Shown here: piece by piece, positions 52,405 to 61,265 of the stretch
How the letters are laid out: each line of letters starts with the position of its first letter
How positions within the stretch are numbered: the first letter of the stretch is position 1
DNA from: Brenneria populi
GTDB taxonomy: Bacteria > Pseudomonadota > Gammaproteobacteria > Enterobacterales > Enterobacteriaceae
Assembly: GCF_036016195.1 (NCBI RefSeq)
Contig: NZ_JAYWTM010000001.1
Location: forward strand, 620,001 to 684,000
DNA: 64,000 nucleotides
Direction: 5' to 3'
Made by a program: the position numbers and the translations under genes
The notes under the pieces: generated by a model
What the model saw: only the letters and a program-made list of their open reading frames with translations
Databases searched by the model: none
What the model was told of the DNA's origin: nothing

Positions 52405-53025
52405 CTACAGAAACGGCGCGATATCCCCGGTTCCTTCGCGGGCGATGCGCGGCGTGGATTCGGTCAGGTCAATGACCGTGGTCGGCTGCTGGCCGAGAAA
52501 GCCGCCGTGGATCACCAGATCGACCTGTTTTCCCAGGTTTTCCTGGATCTCTTCCGGATCGGATTCGGCGAAATCATTGCCCGGCAGCATCAGCGTGGTG
52601 GACATTAACGGTTCATTCAGCGCGGCTAATAAATCCAGCGCGATGGGATTGGACGGCACCCGCAGGCCAATAGTCTTGCGCTTCTCATTCATCAGGCGGC
52701 GCGGCACTTCCTTGGTGGCCTTGAGAATAAACGTGTAGTTGCCCGGCGTATTGTTTTTAATCAGACGGAACGCGGCGTTATCGACATAGGCATAGGTCGA
52801 CAGCTCCGAGAGATCGCGGCACATCAGGGTAAAGTTGTGGTTGTTATCCAGATCGCGGATACGGCAGATACGCTCCATCGCATTTTTATCACCCAGCATG
52901 CACCCCAGCGCATAGCCGGAGTCGGTGGGATAGACAATCACCCCGCCTTTATGCAGAAAATCCACCGACTGATTGATCAACCTCGGCTGGGGATTCTGCG
53001 GGTGAATATAGAAAAACTGACTCAT
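52405..53025 (-). CDS. yciO: YciO, Sua5/YrdC-family protein
   Basis: A 206-residue YrdC-like fold protein, related to the threonylcarbamoyl-AMP synthase TsaC but a distinct subgroup. Segments: VDFLHKGGVIVYPTDSGYAL (about 22), FTLMCRDLSELSTYAYVDN (about 69), NYTFILKATKEVPRRLM and TIGLRVPSNPIALDLL (about 120), and the end ARE-GTGDIAPFL. The role is not settled. The ATG at 53025 follows GAGGT; a longer frame upstream runs into rnm. It lies 79 bp after rnm in the same direction, as in E. coli. Confidence 0.94.
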   Translation of the reverse strand: MSQFFYIHPQNPQPRLINQSVDFLHKGGVIVYPTDSGYALGCMLGDKNAMERICRIRDLDNNHNFTLMCRDLSELSTYAYVDNAAFRLIKNNTPGNYTFILKATKEVPRRLMNEKRKTIGLRVPSNPIALDLLAALNEPLMSTTLMLPGNDFAESDPEEIQENLGKQVDLVIHGGFLGQQPTTVIDLTESTPRIAREGTGDIAPFL

Positions 53026-53104
53026 GACGCTACCTCGTACTTCTGTAATACGGGAAAACGCGCGCTTCCCCGCGTAATCGGCAATAGGGTGATCGCCGCC
53101 GGAA

Positions 53105-54001
53105 CTATTCCGCCGGCCTCTCCGCCAGCGCCGGATGTCGCCATACGGGCTCCACGTCGGCGGGCAGCCACAGTTTGCGCCCCAATTCGATCCAGGCGCA
53201 AGGCTGATGAAAATCCGACCCCTGCGAAGCCAGCAGGCCAAACTCGCGGGCATAGCGGGCAAGCTGCGTCCGCTCGTTCGGCGCCTGCTGACACTGCGCC
53301 ACTTCCATGGCGATGCCGCCGCTATCCGCAAATCCGGCCAACAGGCGCTTCAGCCATTTGGCGGTTAAATCATAACGCCCCGGATGCGCCAACACCGCCA
53401 CGCCGCCGGATTGGTGAATGACATCAACCGCTTGCTCTATTGTACACCACTGCGGCGGGACGTATCCGGTTTTCCCCTTGGCCAAATATTTTTTAAATAC
53501 TTGATTGATATTGGCCGCGACCCCCTGCTCCACCAAAAAACGGGCGAAATGGCCGCGGGTGATCTGGCCGCCCGCCGCCAGGCGGTCCGCGCCCTCCAGC
53601 GCGTCGGGAATACGCGCTTTCGCCAGACGCAGCGCGATCTGCTCCGCTCTCTCCCGCCGCGACCGCGCCTGGCTCAGCAGAAGCCGGCACAGGGCCGGAT
53701 GGCCGATATCCGTACCCAGCCCCACAATATGAATTTCATGATTTTCCCAGAGCGTCGAAATTTCCACGCCGGGGATCAGGCGCAGCGGCAGCGCCTGCTC
53801 GTCAATGGTTCGCTGCGCCTCGGCCAGGCCGTCGGTGGTATCGTGATCGGTAATCGACAAGACGCCGACGCGCATCGCGACCGCCCGGTTGACCAGCTCG
53901 GCCGGCCTCAATACGCCATCGGACGCCGTGGTGTGGCTATGCAGATCGTAGAGCGGGAAAGACGATAGCGGTTGAGGTTCTTGTGACACAGCGATTTCCA
54001 T
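53105..54001 (-). CDS. rnm: PHP-domain 5'-3' exoribonuclease Rnm (RNase AM, TrpH/YciV)
   Basis: A 298-residue metal-dependent PHP phosphoesterase. In E. coli it trims 5' ends of rRNA and short RNAs and acts on 3',5'-bisphosphonucleotides. PHP metal motifs: DLHSHTTASDG (about 19), SITDHDTTDGL (about 50), PGVEIST with NHEIHIVGLG (about 79-95), VLAHPGRYDL and GSDFHQP (about 268). The ATG at 54001 gives a few extra N-terminal residues relative to E. coli. It is divergent from the trp operon. Confidence 0.94.
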   Translation of the reverse strand: MEIAVSQEPQPLSSFPLYDLHSHTTASDGVLRPAELVNRAVAMRVGVLSITDHDTTDGLAEAQRTIDEQALPLRLIPGVEISTLWENHEIHIVGLGTDIGHPALCRLLLSQARSRRERAEQIALRLAKARIPDALEGADRLAAGGQITRGHFARFLVEQGVAANINQVFKKYLAKGKTGYVPPQWCTIEQAVDVIHQSGGVAVLAHPGRYDLTAKWLKRLLAGFADSGGIAMEVAQCQQAPNERTQLARYAREFGLLASQGSDFHQPCAWIELGRKLWLPADVEPVWRHPALAERPAE

Positions 54002-54275
54002 TACGGGATGAATTGCGGTTCGAAGCCCACTATGATGCCATCAATGCGCCGCTAATAGTAATATTAGAGCGATGCCAATTGGTATATTTACCCTCCGGCG
54101 TAACCAGCGACACGCCCGCCGGCAGGAGCGCCGCGCCGTTCCCGGCCGCCGCCAATGCCAGTAAAGTATGAATGTCGTCTGCCGCAGGAGCCGGTTTAGC
54201 GCTAGCGCATAAACCCAGCCAATAGCTTACCTTCCAGCAACATTAAGCGGCGATAAAATTATATTATCCCTGTTA
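54002..54275. other. Region between rnm and the trp promoter
   Basis: A 274-bp stretch holding the rnm promoter. No gene, repeat copy or clear operator was seen before the trp -35 element. Confidence 0.4.
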
Positions 54276-54312
54276 TTGACTTTCGGCGCGCGAACCAGTT
54301 TACTAGTACGCA
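54276..54312 (+). promoter_or_regulatory. trp promoter and TrpR operator
   Basis: The -35 TTGACT, a 17-bp spacer and the -10 TTTACT align base for base with the E. coli trp promoter layout. The operator CGAACCAGTTTACTAGTACG, with CA following (54291-54312), matches the E. coli CGAACTAGTTAACTAGTACG at all but a few positions and covers the -10. TrpR with tryptophan should repress here. Confidence 0.92.
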
Positions 54313-54343
54313 AGCTCAGCATACAAACGGCGAGATGATGATA

Positions 54344-54406
54344 ATGGTCATGCGAAACACGATGAAATCAGGTTGGTGGCGCTCTTCCCTTACGCGGGCG
54401 GAGTAA
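54344..54406 (+). CDS. trpL: trp operon leader peptide TrpL
   Basis: A short leader gene ending MKSGWWRSSLTRAE-stop, with the paired Trp codons (TGGTGG at 54374-54379) typical of trp attenuation control. Ribosome stalling there lets the downstream RNA escape the attenuator. Five in-frame ATGs precede the Trp codons (54335, 54338, 54344, 54350, 54362). The one at 54344, nine bases after GGCGAG, looks best (20 residues). The E. coli leader is 14 residues. Confidence 0.85.
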   Translation: MVMRNTMKSGWWRSSLTRAE

Positions 54407-54443
54407 TCACGCATAGCTATTGTCATACATGCAGATATTCCCA

Positions 54444-54468
54444 GGCCCGCTTATTAAGCGGGCTTTTT
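54444..54468 (+). terminator. trp attenuator
   Basis: GCCCGC and GCGGGC arms with a TTATTAA loop and TTTTT, 37 bp after the trpL stop and 32 bp before trpE. It is the 3:4 terminator equivalent of the E. coli attenuator. Confidence 0.93.
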
Positions 54469-54500
54469 CATATATGGGCAAAATAACACAGGTAGCAATG

Positions 54501-56063
54501 ATGCAAACGACACAACCCAAACTGGAGCTTCTGCGTACCGAGGCCATTTACCGCAATGACCCCAGCGCCATTTTCCACCAGCTCTGCGGCGCAAGACCCG
54601 CCACGCTGCTGCTGGAATCGGCCGCTATTGAGAGTAAGCAAAATCTGAAAAGCTGGTTAATCGTCGATAGCGCGTTACGCATCACCGCATTCGGTCGGCA
54701 GGTCTCCGTGCAGGCGCTGACCGCCAACGGCGCCAGTCTGCTGCCGCTGCTGGATAAGGCGCTGTCGGCCGAGGTCGTTATCGAAGCGCATCCCAACGGC
54801 CGCGAGCTGACCTTCCCGCCGGCGGATAATATGCAGGACGAAGACTCCCGCCTGCGCTCGCTATCGGTCTTTGATGCGCTGCGCGCCATTCTGAAGCTGG
54901 TCGACAGCCCTGCCGACGAGCGCGAAGCCATGTTTTTAGGCGGACTGTTCGCTTACGATCTGGTCGCCGGTTTTGAGACATTGCCGGAACTGAGCCGGCA
55001 GCAGCGCTGCCCGGACTTTTGCTTCTATCTGGCGGAGACCCTGCTGGCGCTGGATCACCAACGGCAGACCGCCCTCCTGCAGGCCAGTCTCTTTACGCCG
55101 GACCGCGCCGAACGGCAGCGCCTGCAACAGCGGCTGGCGCAATTGCAGCAGCAATTGCGCCAGCCGGCGCCCGCGCTGCCGCATCAGTCCATCGACAGCA
55201 TGACGCTCGGTTGCAACCAGAGCGACGAAGACTATGCCGAGGTTGTCGCTCAGATGCAGCAGGCCATCCGCGCCGGTGAGATTTTTCAGGTGGTGCCTTC
55301 CCGCCGTTTTTCGCTTCCCTGCCCGTCTCCGCTCTCCGCTTACCAGGTTTTGAAGGACAACAACCCCAGCCCTTACATGTTTTTCATGCAGGATCGAGAC
55401 TTTTCGCTGTTCGGCGCCTCGCCGGAAAGCTCGCTGAAATACGACGCCGACAGCCGTCAGATTGAAATTTACCCGATCGCCGGCACGCGCCCGCGCGGAC
55501 GCCGCGCCGACGGCTCGTTGGATCGCGATCTCGACAGTCGCATTGAGCTGGAGATGCGTACCGACCATAAAGAGATGGCCGAACACCTGATGCTGGTCGA
55601 TCTGGCGCGCAACGACCTGGCGCGCATCTGTCGCCCCGGCAGCCGCTATGTGGCCGACTTAACCCAGGTCGACCGCTACTCTTTCGTTATGCATCTGGTC
55701 TCCCGCGTGGTGGGTACGCTGCGCGAGGACCTGGATGCGCTGCACGCCTATCGCGCCTGCATGAACATGGGCACGTTGAGCGGCGCGCCGAAAGTCCGCG
55801 CCACGCAGCTTATCGCCGCCAGCGAGAAAACCCGGCGCGGCAGCTATGGCGGCGCGGTGGGCTATTTTACCGCCCACGGCGATCTGGATACCTGTATTGT
55901 GATTCGCTCCGCCTATGTGGAGGACGGCATCGCCACGGTTCAGGCCGGCGCGGGCGTGGTGCTGGACTCCATCGGGCAGGCGGAAGCCGATGAAACGCGA
56001 AATAAAGCGCGGGCCGTTCTACGGGCCATCGCCAGTGCGCATAACGCGAAGGAGCTGTTCTAA
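54501..56063 (+). CDS. trpE: Anthranilate synthase component I TrpE
   Basis: Converts chorismate and ammonia (from TrpG) to anthranilate; 520 residues like E. coli TrpE. The N-terminal feedback-site motif LLLESA is present (about 35-40). The chorismate-binding domain has QVVPSRRFSLPCPSPLSAYQ (about 268), PIAGTRPRGRRADGSLDRDL (about 330), LVDLARNDLARIC and the C-terminal MGTLSGAPKVRATQLI and GGAVGYFTAHGDLDTCIVIR. The ATG at 54501 corresponds to the E. coli start (MQT...); the preceding ATG at 54498 is also possible. The stop overlaps the trpG start (TAATG). Confidence 0.97.
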   Translation: MQTTQPKLELLRTEAIYRNDPSAIFHQLCGARPATLLLESAAIESKQNLKSWLIVDSALRITAFGRQVSVQALTANGASLLPLLDKALSAEVVIEAHPNGRELTFPPADNMQDEDSRLRSLSVFDALRAILKLVDSPADEREAMFLGGLFAYDLVAGFETLPELSRQQRCPDFCFYLAETLLALDHQRQTALLQASLFTPDRAERQRLQQRLAQLQQQLRQPAPALPHQSIDSMTLGCNQSDEDYAEVVAQMQQAIRAGEIFQVVPSRRFSLPCPSPLSAYQVLKDNNPSPYMFFMQDRDFSLFGASPESSLKYDADSRQIEIYPIAGTRPRGRRADGSLDRDLDSRIELEMRTDHKEMAEHLMLVDLARNDLARICRPGSRYVADLTQVDRYSFVMHLVSRVVGTLREDLDALHAYRACMNMGTLSGAPKVRATQLIAASEKTRRGSYGGAVGYFTAHGDLDTCIVIRSAYVEDGIATVQAGAGVVLDSIGQAEADETRNKARAVLRAIASAHNAKELF

Positions 56064-56641
56064 TGGCGGATATATTACTGCTCGATAATATCGATTCATT
56101 CACCTACAACCTGGTGGATCAGCTGCGCTCCAGCGGTCACCGGGTGGTCATTTACCGCAACCATCTGCCGGCCGAGACCATCATCGACCACTTAAAGAAA
56201 ATGGAGCGGCCGGTATTGATGCTCTCCCCCGGTCCGGGAACCCCGGCCGATGCGGGCTGTATGCCCGAACTGCTGCGGCGTCTGCGCGGTCAGATGCCGA
56301 TTATCGGCATCTGCCTCGGCCATCAGGCGATTGTGGAAGCCTACGGCGGCCACGTCGGCCGGGCCGGCGAAATTCTGCACGGCAAAGCCTCCAACATCGA
56401 CCATGACGGACAGGCGATGTTCCAGGGCTTACCGCACCCGCTGCCGGTGGCGCGCTACCATTCGCTGATCGGCAGCGATATTCCGGCCGAACTGACCGTC
56501 AACGCCCACTTTAATCAGATGGTGATGGCGGTGCGTCACGACGCCGACCGCGTGTGCGGCTTCCAGTTTCATCCTGAATCGATTTTAACCACCCACGGCG
56601 CGCGTCTGCTCGAACAGACGCTGGACTGGGCTTTGGCTTAA
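56063..56641 (+). CDS. trpG: Anthranilate synthase component II TrpG (glutamine amidotransferase)
   Basis: Class I glutamine amidotransferase feeding ammonia to TrpE. The 192-residue product stands alone, not fused to TrpD as in E. coli. Features: LLLDNIDSFTYNLVDQLRSS near the start, LSPGPGTPADAGCMPELLRR (about 55), the nucleophile Cys in IGICLGHQAIVEAYGG (about 84), and the catalytic His-Glu pair in FQFHPESILTTHG (about 172). Separate trpG and trpD occur in Serratia, Yersinia and Pectobacteriaceae relatives. Confidence 0.96.
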   Translation: MADILLLDNIDSFTYNLVDQLRSSGHRVVIYRNHLPAETIIDHLKKMERPVLMLSPGPGTPADAGCMPELLRRLRGQMPIIGICLGHQAIVEAYGGHVGRAGEILHGKASNIDHDGQAMFQGLPHPLPVARYHSLIGSDIPAELTVNAHFNQMVMAVRHDADRVCGFQFHPESILTTHGARLLEQTLDWALA

Positions 56642-56682
56642 CGTTGGCTTACAAAGAAAAGAACAAAAGAAAGGACACCATC

Positions 56683-57699
56683 ATGCAAGAGACGTTTTCC
56701 CTCGCAGAAATACTTGAAAAGTTATATCAAGCTAAAGTTATCAGCCAGCAGGAGAGCCAGGCGCTGTTCGCCGCCATCGTCCGCGGCGAACTTGAACCCA
56801 GCCAGCTGGCCGCCGCGCTGATCAGCATGAAAATTCGCGGCGAACGCCCGCAGGAAATTGCCGGCGCGGCGACCGCCCTGCTGGCCGACGCGCAGCCTTT
56901 CCCGCGCCCCGACTACCCGTTCGCCGACATTGTCGGCACCGGCGGCGACGGCACCAACAGTATCAATATTTCCACCGCCAGCGCGTTCGTCGCCGCCAGC
57001 TGCGGTTTGAAGATCGCCAAACACGGCAACCGCAGCGTCTCCAGCCGCTCGGGATCGTCCGATCTGCTGGCCGCGTTCGGCATCCGCCTTGATATGCCGG
57101 CCGAGCAGGCGCGCCAGGCGTTGGATGACTTAGGCGTGTGCTTTTTGTTTGCGCCGCAGTATCATCCCGGATTCCGCCATGCGGCGCCCGTCCGCCAGCA
57201 GTTGAAAACCAGAACGCTGTTTAACGTACTGGGGCCGCTGGTTAACCCGGCCCGTCCGCCGCTGGCGCTTATCGGCGTTTATCGTCCGGAGCTGGTTCGA
57301 CCTATCGCCGAGACGCTGAAGGTGCTGGGGTACCGGCGCGCGGCCGTGGTGCACGGCGGCGGAATGGATGAAGTCGCGATTCATGCGCCGACGCAAGTCG
57401 CCGAATTGCGCGACGGCGATATTACCGCCTACGAGCTGACCCACAAAGATTTCGGGCTGGATACCTTCCCGCTCTCGGCGCTGCAGGGCGGCTCGCCGGA
57501 AGAGAACCGCGATATTCTGGCCGCGCTGCTGCAGGGTAAAGGCCGGCCGGCGCATGAAGCGGCCGTCGCCGCCAACGTGGCGCTGTTGCTGAAGCTGTTC
57601 GGGCAGGAAGATTTGCGTCAAAATGCGCAGCAGGCGTTAGAGGTGATTCATAGCGGACAGGCCTACCGGCGCGTAACCGATCTGGCCGCAAGAGGATAA
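56683..57699 (+). CDS. trpD: Anthranilate phosphoribosyltransferase TrpD
   Basis: Transfers phosphoribosyl from PRPP to anthranilate; 338 residues. The PRPP-binding glycine loop is DIVGTGGDGTNSINISTASA (about 85). KHGNRSVSSRSGSSDLLAAF (about 113) and HHPGFRHAAPVR-like YHPGFRHAAPVRQQLKTRTL with FNVLGPLVNPARP complete the family pattern. The ATG at 56683 is preceded by AAAGGA; an ATG at 56644 adds 13 unconserved residues. It lies 41 bp after trpG and 7 bp before trpCF. Confidence 0.96.
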   Translation: MQETFSLAEILEKLYQAKVISQQESQALFAAIVRGELEPSQLAAALISMKIRGERPQEIAGAATALLADAQPFPRPDYPFADIVGTGGDGTNSINISTASAFVAASCGLKIAKHGNRSVSSRSGSSDLLAAFGIRLDMPAEQARQALDDLGVCFLFAPQYHPGFRHAAPVRQQLKTRTLFNVLGPLVNPARPPLALIGVYRPELVRPIAETLKVLGYRRAAVVHGGGMDEVAIHAPTQVAELRDGDITAYELTHKDFGLDTFPLSALQGGSPEENRDILAALLQGKGRPAHEAAVAANVALLLKLFGQEDLRQNAQQALEVIHSGQAYRRVTDLAARG

Positions 57700-57706
57700 A
57701 GAAGTC

Positions 57707-59068
57707 ATGCAGGAAACCATTCTGAATAAAATAGTGCGTGATAAGGCCGTATGGGTTGAAGCGCGCCAGAAAGAGCAACCGCTGTCGACCTTCCGGCATG
57801 ATGTGGTGCCCAGCCAGCGCGATTTTTACCAGGCTTTGCGCCGAAATAAGCCGGCGTTTATTCTGGAGTGCAAAAAAGCCTCGCCGTCAAAAGGGTTGAT
57901 TCGCGACGATTTCGACCCGGCGGGTATCGCCCGGATTTATAAAGACTACGCCTCCGCGATATCGGTGCTGACCGACGAAAAGTATTTTCAGGGTGATTTC
58001 GCATTTCTGCCGCTGGTTAGCGCGGCGGTGCGGCAGCCGGTGCTGTGCAAAGATTTTATTATTTCGGAATATCAGATCTACCTGGCGCGCTATTACCAGG
58101 CCGACGCCATCCTGCTGATGCTCTCGGTGCTGGACGACCGGCAGTATCGTCAGCTTTCCGATCTGGCCCATAGCCTGAAGCTGGGCGTGCTGACCGAAGC
58201 CAGCAATGAAGAGGAGCTGCATCGGGCGATTAAGCTTGAAGCCCGGGTCGTGGGCATCAATAACCGCAACCTGCGCGATCTCTCTATCGATCTGAACCGC
58301 ACTCGCCAGCTCGCCCCCTTGCTGCCGGACGGCGTGACGATCATCTGCGAGTCAGGTATTTATCGCCATGAACAAATTCGTGAATTAAGTCAGTTCGCCG
58401 ACGGATTCTTAATCGGCAGTTCGCTGATGTCCGAACCCGACCTGACGCTGGCGGTGCGCCGCGTCATCCTCGGCGAAAATAAAGTTTGCGGCCTCACCCG
58501 CCCGGAAGACGCTCAGGCCGCCTATCAGGCCGGCGCGCTATACGGCGGATTGATTTTTGTCGCGTCCTCGCCGCGGCATGTTTCGCCGCAGCAGGCTAGC
58601 GCGGTGGTAAAAAGCGCGCCGTTGCGCTATGTCGGCGTGTTTCGCGACGAACCGGTCGAACGCATCGTCAGCCTTGCCGGCGAACTGCAGCTGGCGGCGG
58701 TGCAGTTGCACGGCAACGAAGATCGGCAAACCCTTTCTCTGCTGCGCGAACGGCTGCCCGCCGCCTGCCAAATCTGGAAAGCGTTAAGCATGTCCGGCGG
58801 ATTACCGGAAAGAGACTTGCCGCACGTCGATCGCTATGTGTTGGATAACGCGCAAGGCGGCAGCGGCCAAACATTCGACTGGTCGGTGCTTAAGGGGCAG
58901 AATCTGGACAATGTGCTGCTGGCCGGCGGACTCAACGCCGACAACTGCGCGCAGGCGGCCCGCCTGGGGTGTGCCGGATTGGACTTTAACTCCGGGGTGG
59001 AAAGCCAGCCGGGAAAGAAAGATCCGCATAAAATCGCGGCGGTTTTTCAACAGTTACGGACGCTGTAA
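57707..59068 (+). CDS. trpCF: Bifunctional indole-3-glycerol phosphate synthase / phosphoribosylanthranilate isomerase TrpCF
   Basis: Two TIM barrels in one chain of 453 residues, as in E. coli TrpC. The N-terminal synthase domain (1 to about 255) has FILECKKASPSKGLIRDDFD (about 48), PVLCKDFIISEYQIYLAR (about 110) and VGINNRNLRDLSIDLNRT (about 180). The C-terminal isomerase (about 256-453) starts KVCGLTRPEDAQAAYQAGAL with its catalytic Cys. AAVQLHGNEDRQT and LLAGGLNADNCAQAARLGCA with GLDFNSGVE carry the catalytic Asp and phosphate site. The following 169-bp gap to trpB is filled by repeat R6. Confidence 0.97.
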   Translation: MQETILNKIVRDKAVWVEARQKEQPLSTFRHDVVPSQRDFYQALRRNKPAFILECKKASPSKGLIRDDFDPAGIARIYKDYASAISVLTDEKYFQGDFAFLPLVSAAVRQPVLCKDFIISEYQIYLARYYQADAILLMLSVLDDRQYRQLSDLAHSLKLGVLTEASNEEELHRAIKLEARVVGINNRNLRDLSIDLNRTRQLAPLLPDGVTIICESGIYRHEQIRELSQFADGFLIGSSLMSEPDLTLAVRRVILGENKVCGLTRPEDAQAAYQAGALYGGLIFVASSPRHVSPQQASAVVKSAPLRYVGVFRDEPVERIVSLAGELQLAAVQLHGNEDRQTLSLLRERLPAACQIWKALSMSGGLPERDLPHVDRYVLDNAQGGSGQTFDWSVLKGQNLDNVLLAGGLNADNCAQAARLGCAGLDFNSGVESQPGKKDPHKIAAVFQQLRTL

Positions 59069-59084
59069 GCCCCGGCAGCACCGC

Positions 59085-59205
59085 ATACCGGTCGCTAAGC
59101 CGATTTTTAGGGGAAACACCGGGGGAGCTTCCCGTAAGGACGCCTCGCCCCGGTGGTCGCCCCGGGTATCTCGATGCTCAAACCATCGACATTACCGGCA
59201 TCGCC
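59085..59205 (-). repeat. Structured dispersed repeat, copy R6 (trpCF-trpB gap)
   Basis: An inverted-orientation copy, read on the minus strand. Core arms are ACCGGGG and CCCCGGT, and the left end is of the R4 type (TCGATGGTTTGAG). It occupies nearly the whole gap between trpCF and trpB, where E. coli has only a few bases. Confidence 0.87.
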
Positions 59206-59237
59206 GCCCTTTTAAATAGATAAAAAACAGGAATATT

Positions 59238-60428
59238 ATGACATTACTCAATCCTTATTTCGGTGAGTTCGGCGGGCAGTATGTGCCGCAGATCCTCATC
59301 CCGGCCCTGCGCCAGCTGGAAGAAGCGTTTGTCAGCGCGCAGCAGGATGCCGAATTCCAGGCGGAATTTATCGATTTACTGAAGAACTACGCCGGCCGCC
59401 CGACCGCCCTGACCCTGTGCAAAAACCTGACCTCAGGGACCCGCACCAGGCTATATCTGAAACGCGAAGACCTGCTGCACGGCGGCGCGCATAAGACCAA
59501 CCAGGTGCTGGGGCAGGCGCTGCTCGCTAAACGGATGGGGAAAACGGAAATCATCGCCGAGACCGGCGCCGGACAGCACGGCGTCGCCACCGCCCTGGCC
59601 TGCGCCCTGCTGGGGCTGAAATGCCGCATCTATATGGGCGCCAAAGACGTCGAACGTCAATCCCCCAACGTATTCCGCATGCGCCTGATGGGCGCTGAAG
59701 TGATACCGGTTCACAGCGGCTCCTCCACGCTGAAAGACGCCTGTAACGAAGCGCTGCGCGACTGGTCGGGCAGCTACGAGCGCGCGCACTACCTGTTGGG
59801 CACCGCGGCGGGCCCGCATCCGTTTCCGACCATCGTGCGTGAATTTCAGCGCATGATCGGCGAAGAGATCAAAGCGCAGATGCTGGAAAGAGAGGGCCGG
59901 CTGCCGGACGCGCTGCTGGCCTGCGTCGGCGGCGGCTCCAACTCCATCGGCATGTTCGCCGACTTTATCGATGACGCCGGCGTTCGTCTGATCGGCGTGG
60001 AGCCGGCCGGGCTGGGCATTGAAACCGGGCAGCACGGCGCGCCGCTCAAGCATGGCCGCGTAGGGATCTACTTCGGGATGAAGTCCCCGATGATGCAGAC
60101 CAGCGAAGGGCAAATCGAAGAGTCCTACTCGATCTCCGCCGGACTAGATTTCCCGTCCGTCGGCCCCCAGCACGCTTACCTCAACAGCATCGGCCGGGCC
60201 GACTATGTCTCCATCACCGACGACGAAGCGCTGGAAGCCTTTAAAGAACTCTCCCGTCACGAAGGCATTATTCCCGCCCTGGAATCTTCTCACGCCCTTG
60301 CCTACGCGCTGAAAATGATTAAGCAGGAGCCGGAGAAAGAGCAAATCCTGGTGGTCAACCTCTCGGGCCGCGGCGATAAAGACATATTTACCGTTCACGA
60401 TATTTTAAAAGATCGGGGAGAAATTTAA
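59238..60428 (+). CDS. trpB: Tryptophan synthase beta subunit TrpB
   Basis: PLP enzyme joining indole and serine to tryptophan; 396 residues. The PLP Lys is in REDLLHGGAHKTNQVLGQAL (about 87), ETGAGQHGVATALACALLGL (about 109), the phosphate loop is CVGGGSNSIGMFADF (about 231), and the end is LSGRGDKDIFTVHDIL. It works as the alpha2-beta2 complex with TrpA and shares a TAATG overlap with trpA for equal synthesis. The ribosome site is ACAGGAATATT before ATG. Confidence 0.98.
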   Translation: MTLLNPYFGEFGGQYVPQILIPALRQLEEAFVSAQQDAEFQAEFIDLLKNYAGRPTALTLCKNLTSGTRTRLYLKREDLLHGGAHKTNQVLGQALLAKRMGKTEIIAETGAGQHGVATALACALLGLKCRIYMGAKDVERQSPNVFRMRLMGAEVIPVHSGSSTLKDACNEALRDWSGSYERAHYLLGTAAGPHPFPTIVREFQRMIGEEIKAQMLEREGRLPDALLACVGGGSNSIGMFADFIDDAGVRLIGVEPAGLGIETGQHGAPLKHGRVGIYFGMKSPMMQTSEGQIEESYSISAGLDFPSVGPQHAYLNSIGRADYVSITDDEALEAFKELSRHEGIIPALESSHALAYALKMIKQEPEKEQILVVNLSGRGDKDIFTVHDILKDRGEI

Positions 60429-61234
60429 TGGAGCGCTATCAGCACTTATTCAAACGTCTCGGCGACAAAAAAGAAGGCGCGTTCGTCCCCTTTGTGACGC
60501 TGGGCGATCCTTCGCCGGAGCAGTCTCTGAGAATTATAGATACCCTGGTGGCCGCGGGCGCCGATGCGCTGGAGCTGGGCATCCCCTTTTCCGATCCGCT
60601 GGCCGACGGGCCGACGATTCAGGCCGCCACGCTGCGGGCGTTCTCCGCGGGCGTCACGCCCGGCCAGTGCTTTGAACTGCTCGCCGCTATCCGCCGCAAA
60701 TACCCGGAGATACCGATCGGCCTGCTGATGTACGCCAATCTGGTGTTCAGCAACGGTATCGACGCCTTCTATCAGCGCTGCGAACAGGTCGGCGTCGACT
60801 CCGTGCTGATTGCCGATGTGCCGGTTGAAGAGTCGGCGCCTTTCCGCGCGGCGGCGCAGCGCCATAACATCGCGCCAATCTTTATTTGTCCGCCCAACGC
60901 CGATGACGACCTGCTGCGCGAAATTGCGTCCTATGGCCGCGGCTACACCTATTTGCTGTCGCGCGCAGGGGTCACCGGCGCGGAAAAACGCGCTCAGCTG
61001 CCGCTTCATCACCTGGTTGCCAAATTGCATGAGTACCATGCGGCCCCGCCCATTCAGGGGTTCGGTATCTCCGAGCCGTCCCAGGTGCGGGAGTCGCTGG
61101 CGGCCGGCGCCGCCGGCGCGATTTCCGGGTCGGCGATCGTGCGGATTATTGAAAAGAACCAGCATAACCCCGAGGAGATGCTGTCTCAGTTGCATACTTT
61201 TGTCAGCAATATGAAGGCGGCGACGCGCTCATAA
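60428..61234 (+). CDS. trpA: Tryptophan synthase alpha subunit TrpA
   Basis: Aldolase-type TIM barrel releasing indole from indole-3-glycerol phosphate and channelling it to TrpB; 268 residues as in E. coli. The catalytic Glu is in ADALELGIPFSDPLADGPTI (about 45-65) with its following Asp. LLMYANLVFSNGIDAFYQRC (about 100), PNADDDLLREIASYGRGYTY with LLSRAGVTGAE, and GFGISEPSQVRESLAAGAAG complete the pattern. Last gene of the trp operon. Repeat R7 and then the terminator follow. Confidence 0.98.
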   Translation: MERYQHLFKRLGDKKEGAFVPFVTLGDPSPEQSLRIIDTLVAAGADALELGIPFSDPLADGPTIQAATLRAFSAGVTPGQCFELLAAIRRKYPEIPIGLLMYANLVFSNGIDAFYQRCEQVGVDSVLIADVPVEESAPFRAAAQRHNIAPIFICPPNADDDLLREIASYGRGYTYLLSRAGVTGAEKRAQLPLHHLVAKLHEYHAAPPIQGFGISEPSQVRESLAAGAAGAISGSAIVRIIEKNQHNPEEMLSQLHTFVSNMKAATRS

Positions 61235-61265
61235 TATTTTGCCGTTCGATGTATGAAAAACGGAT

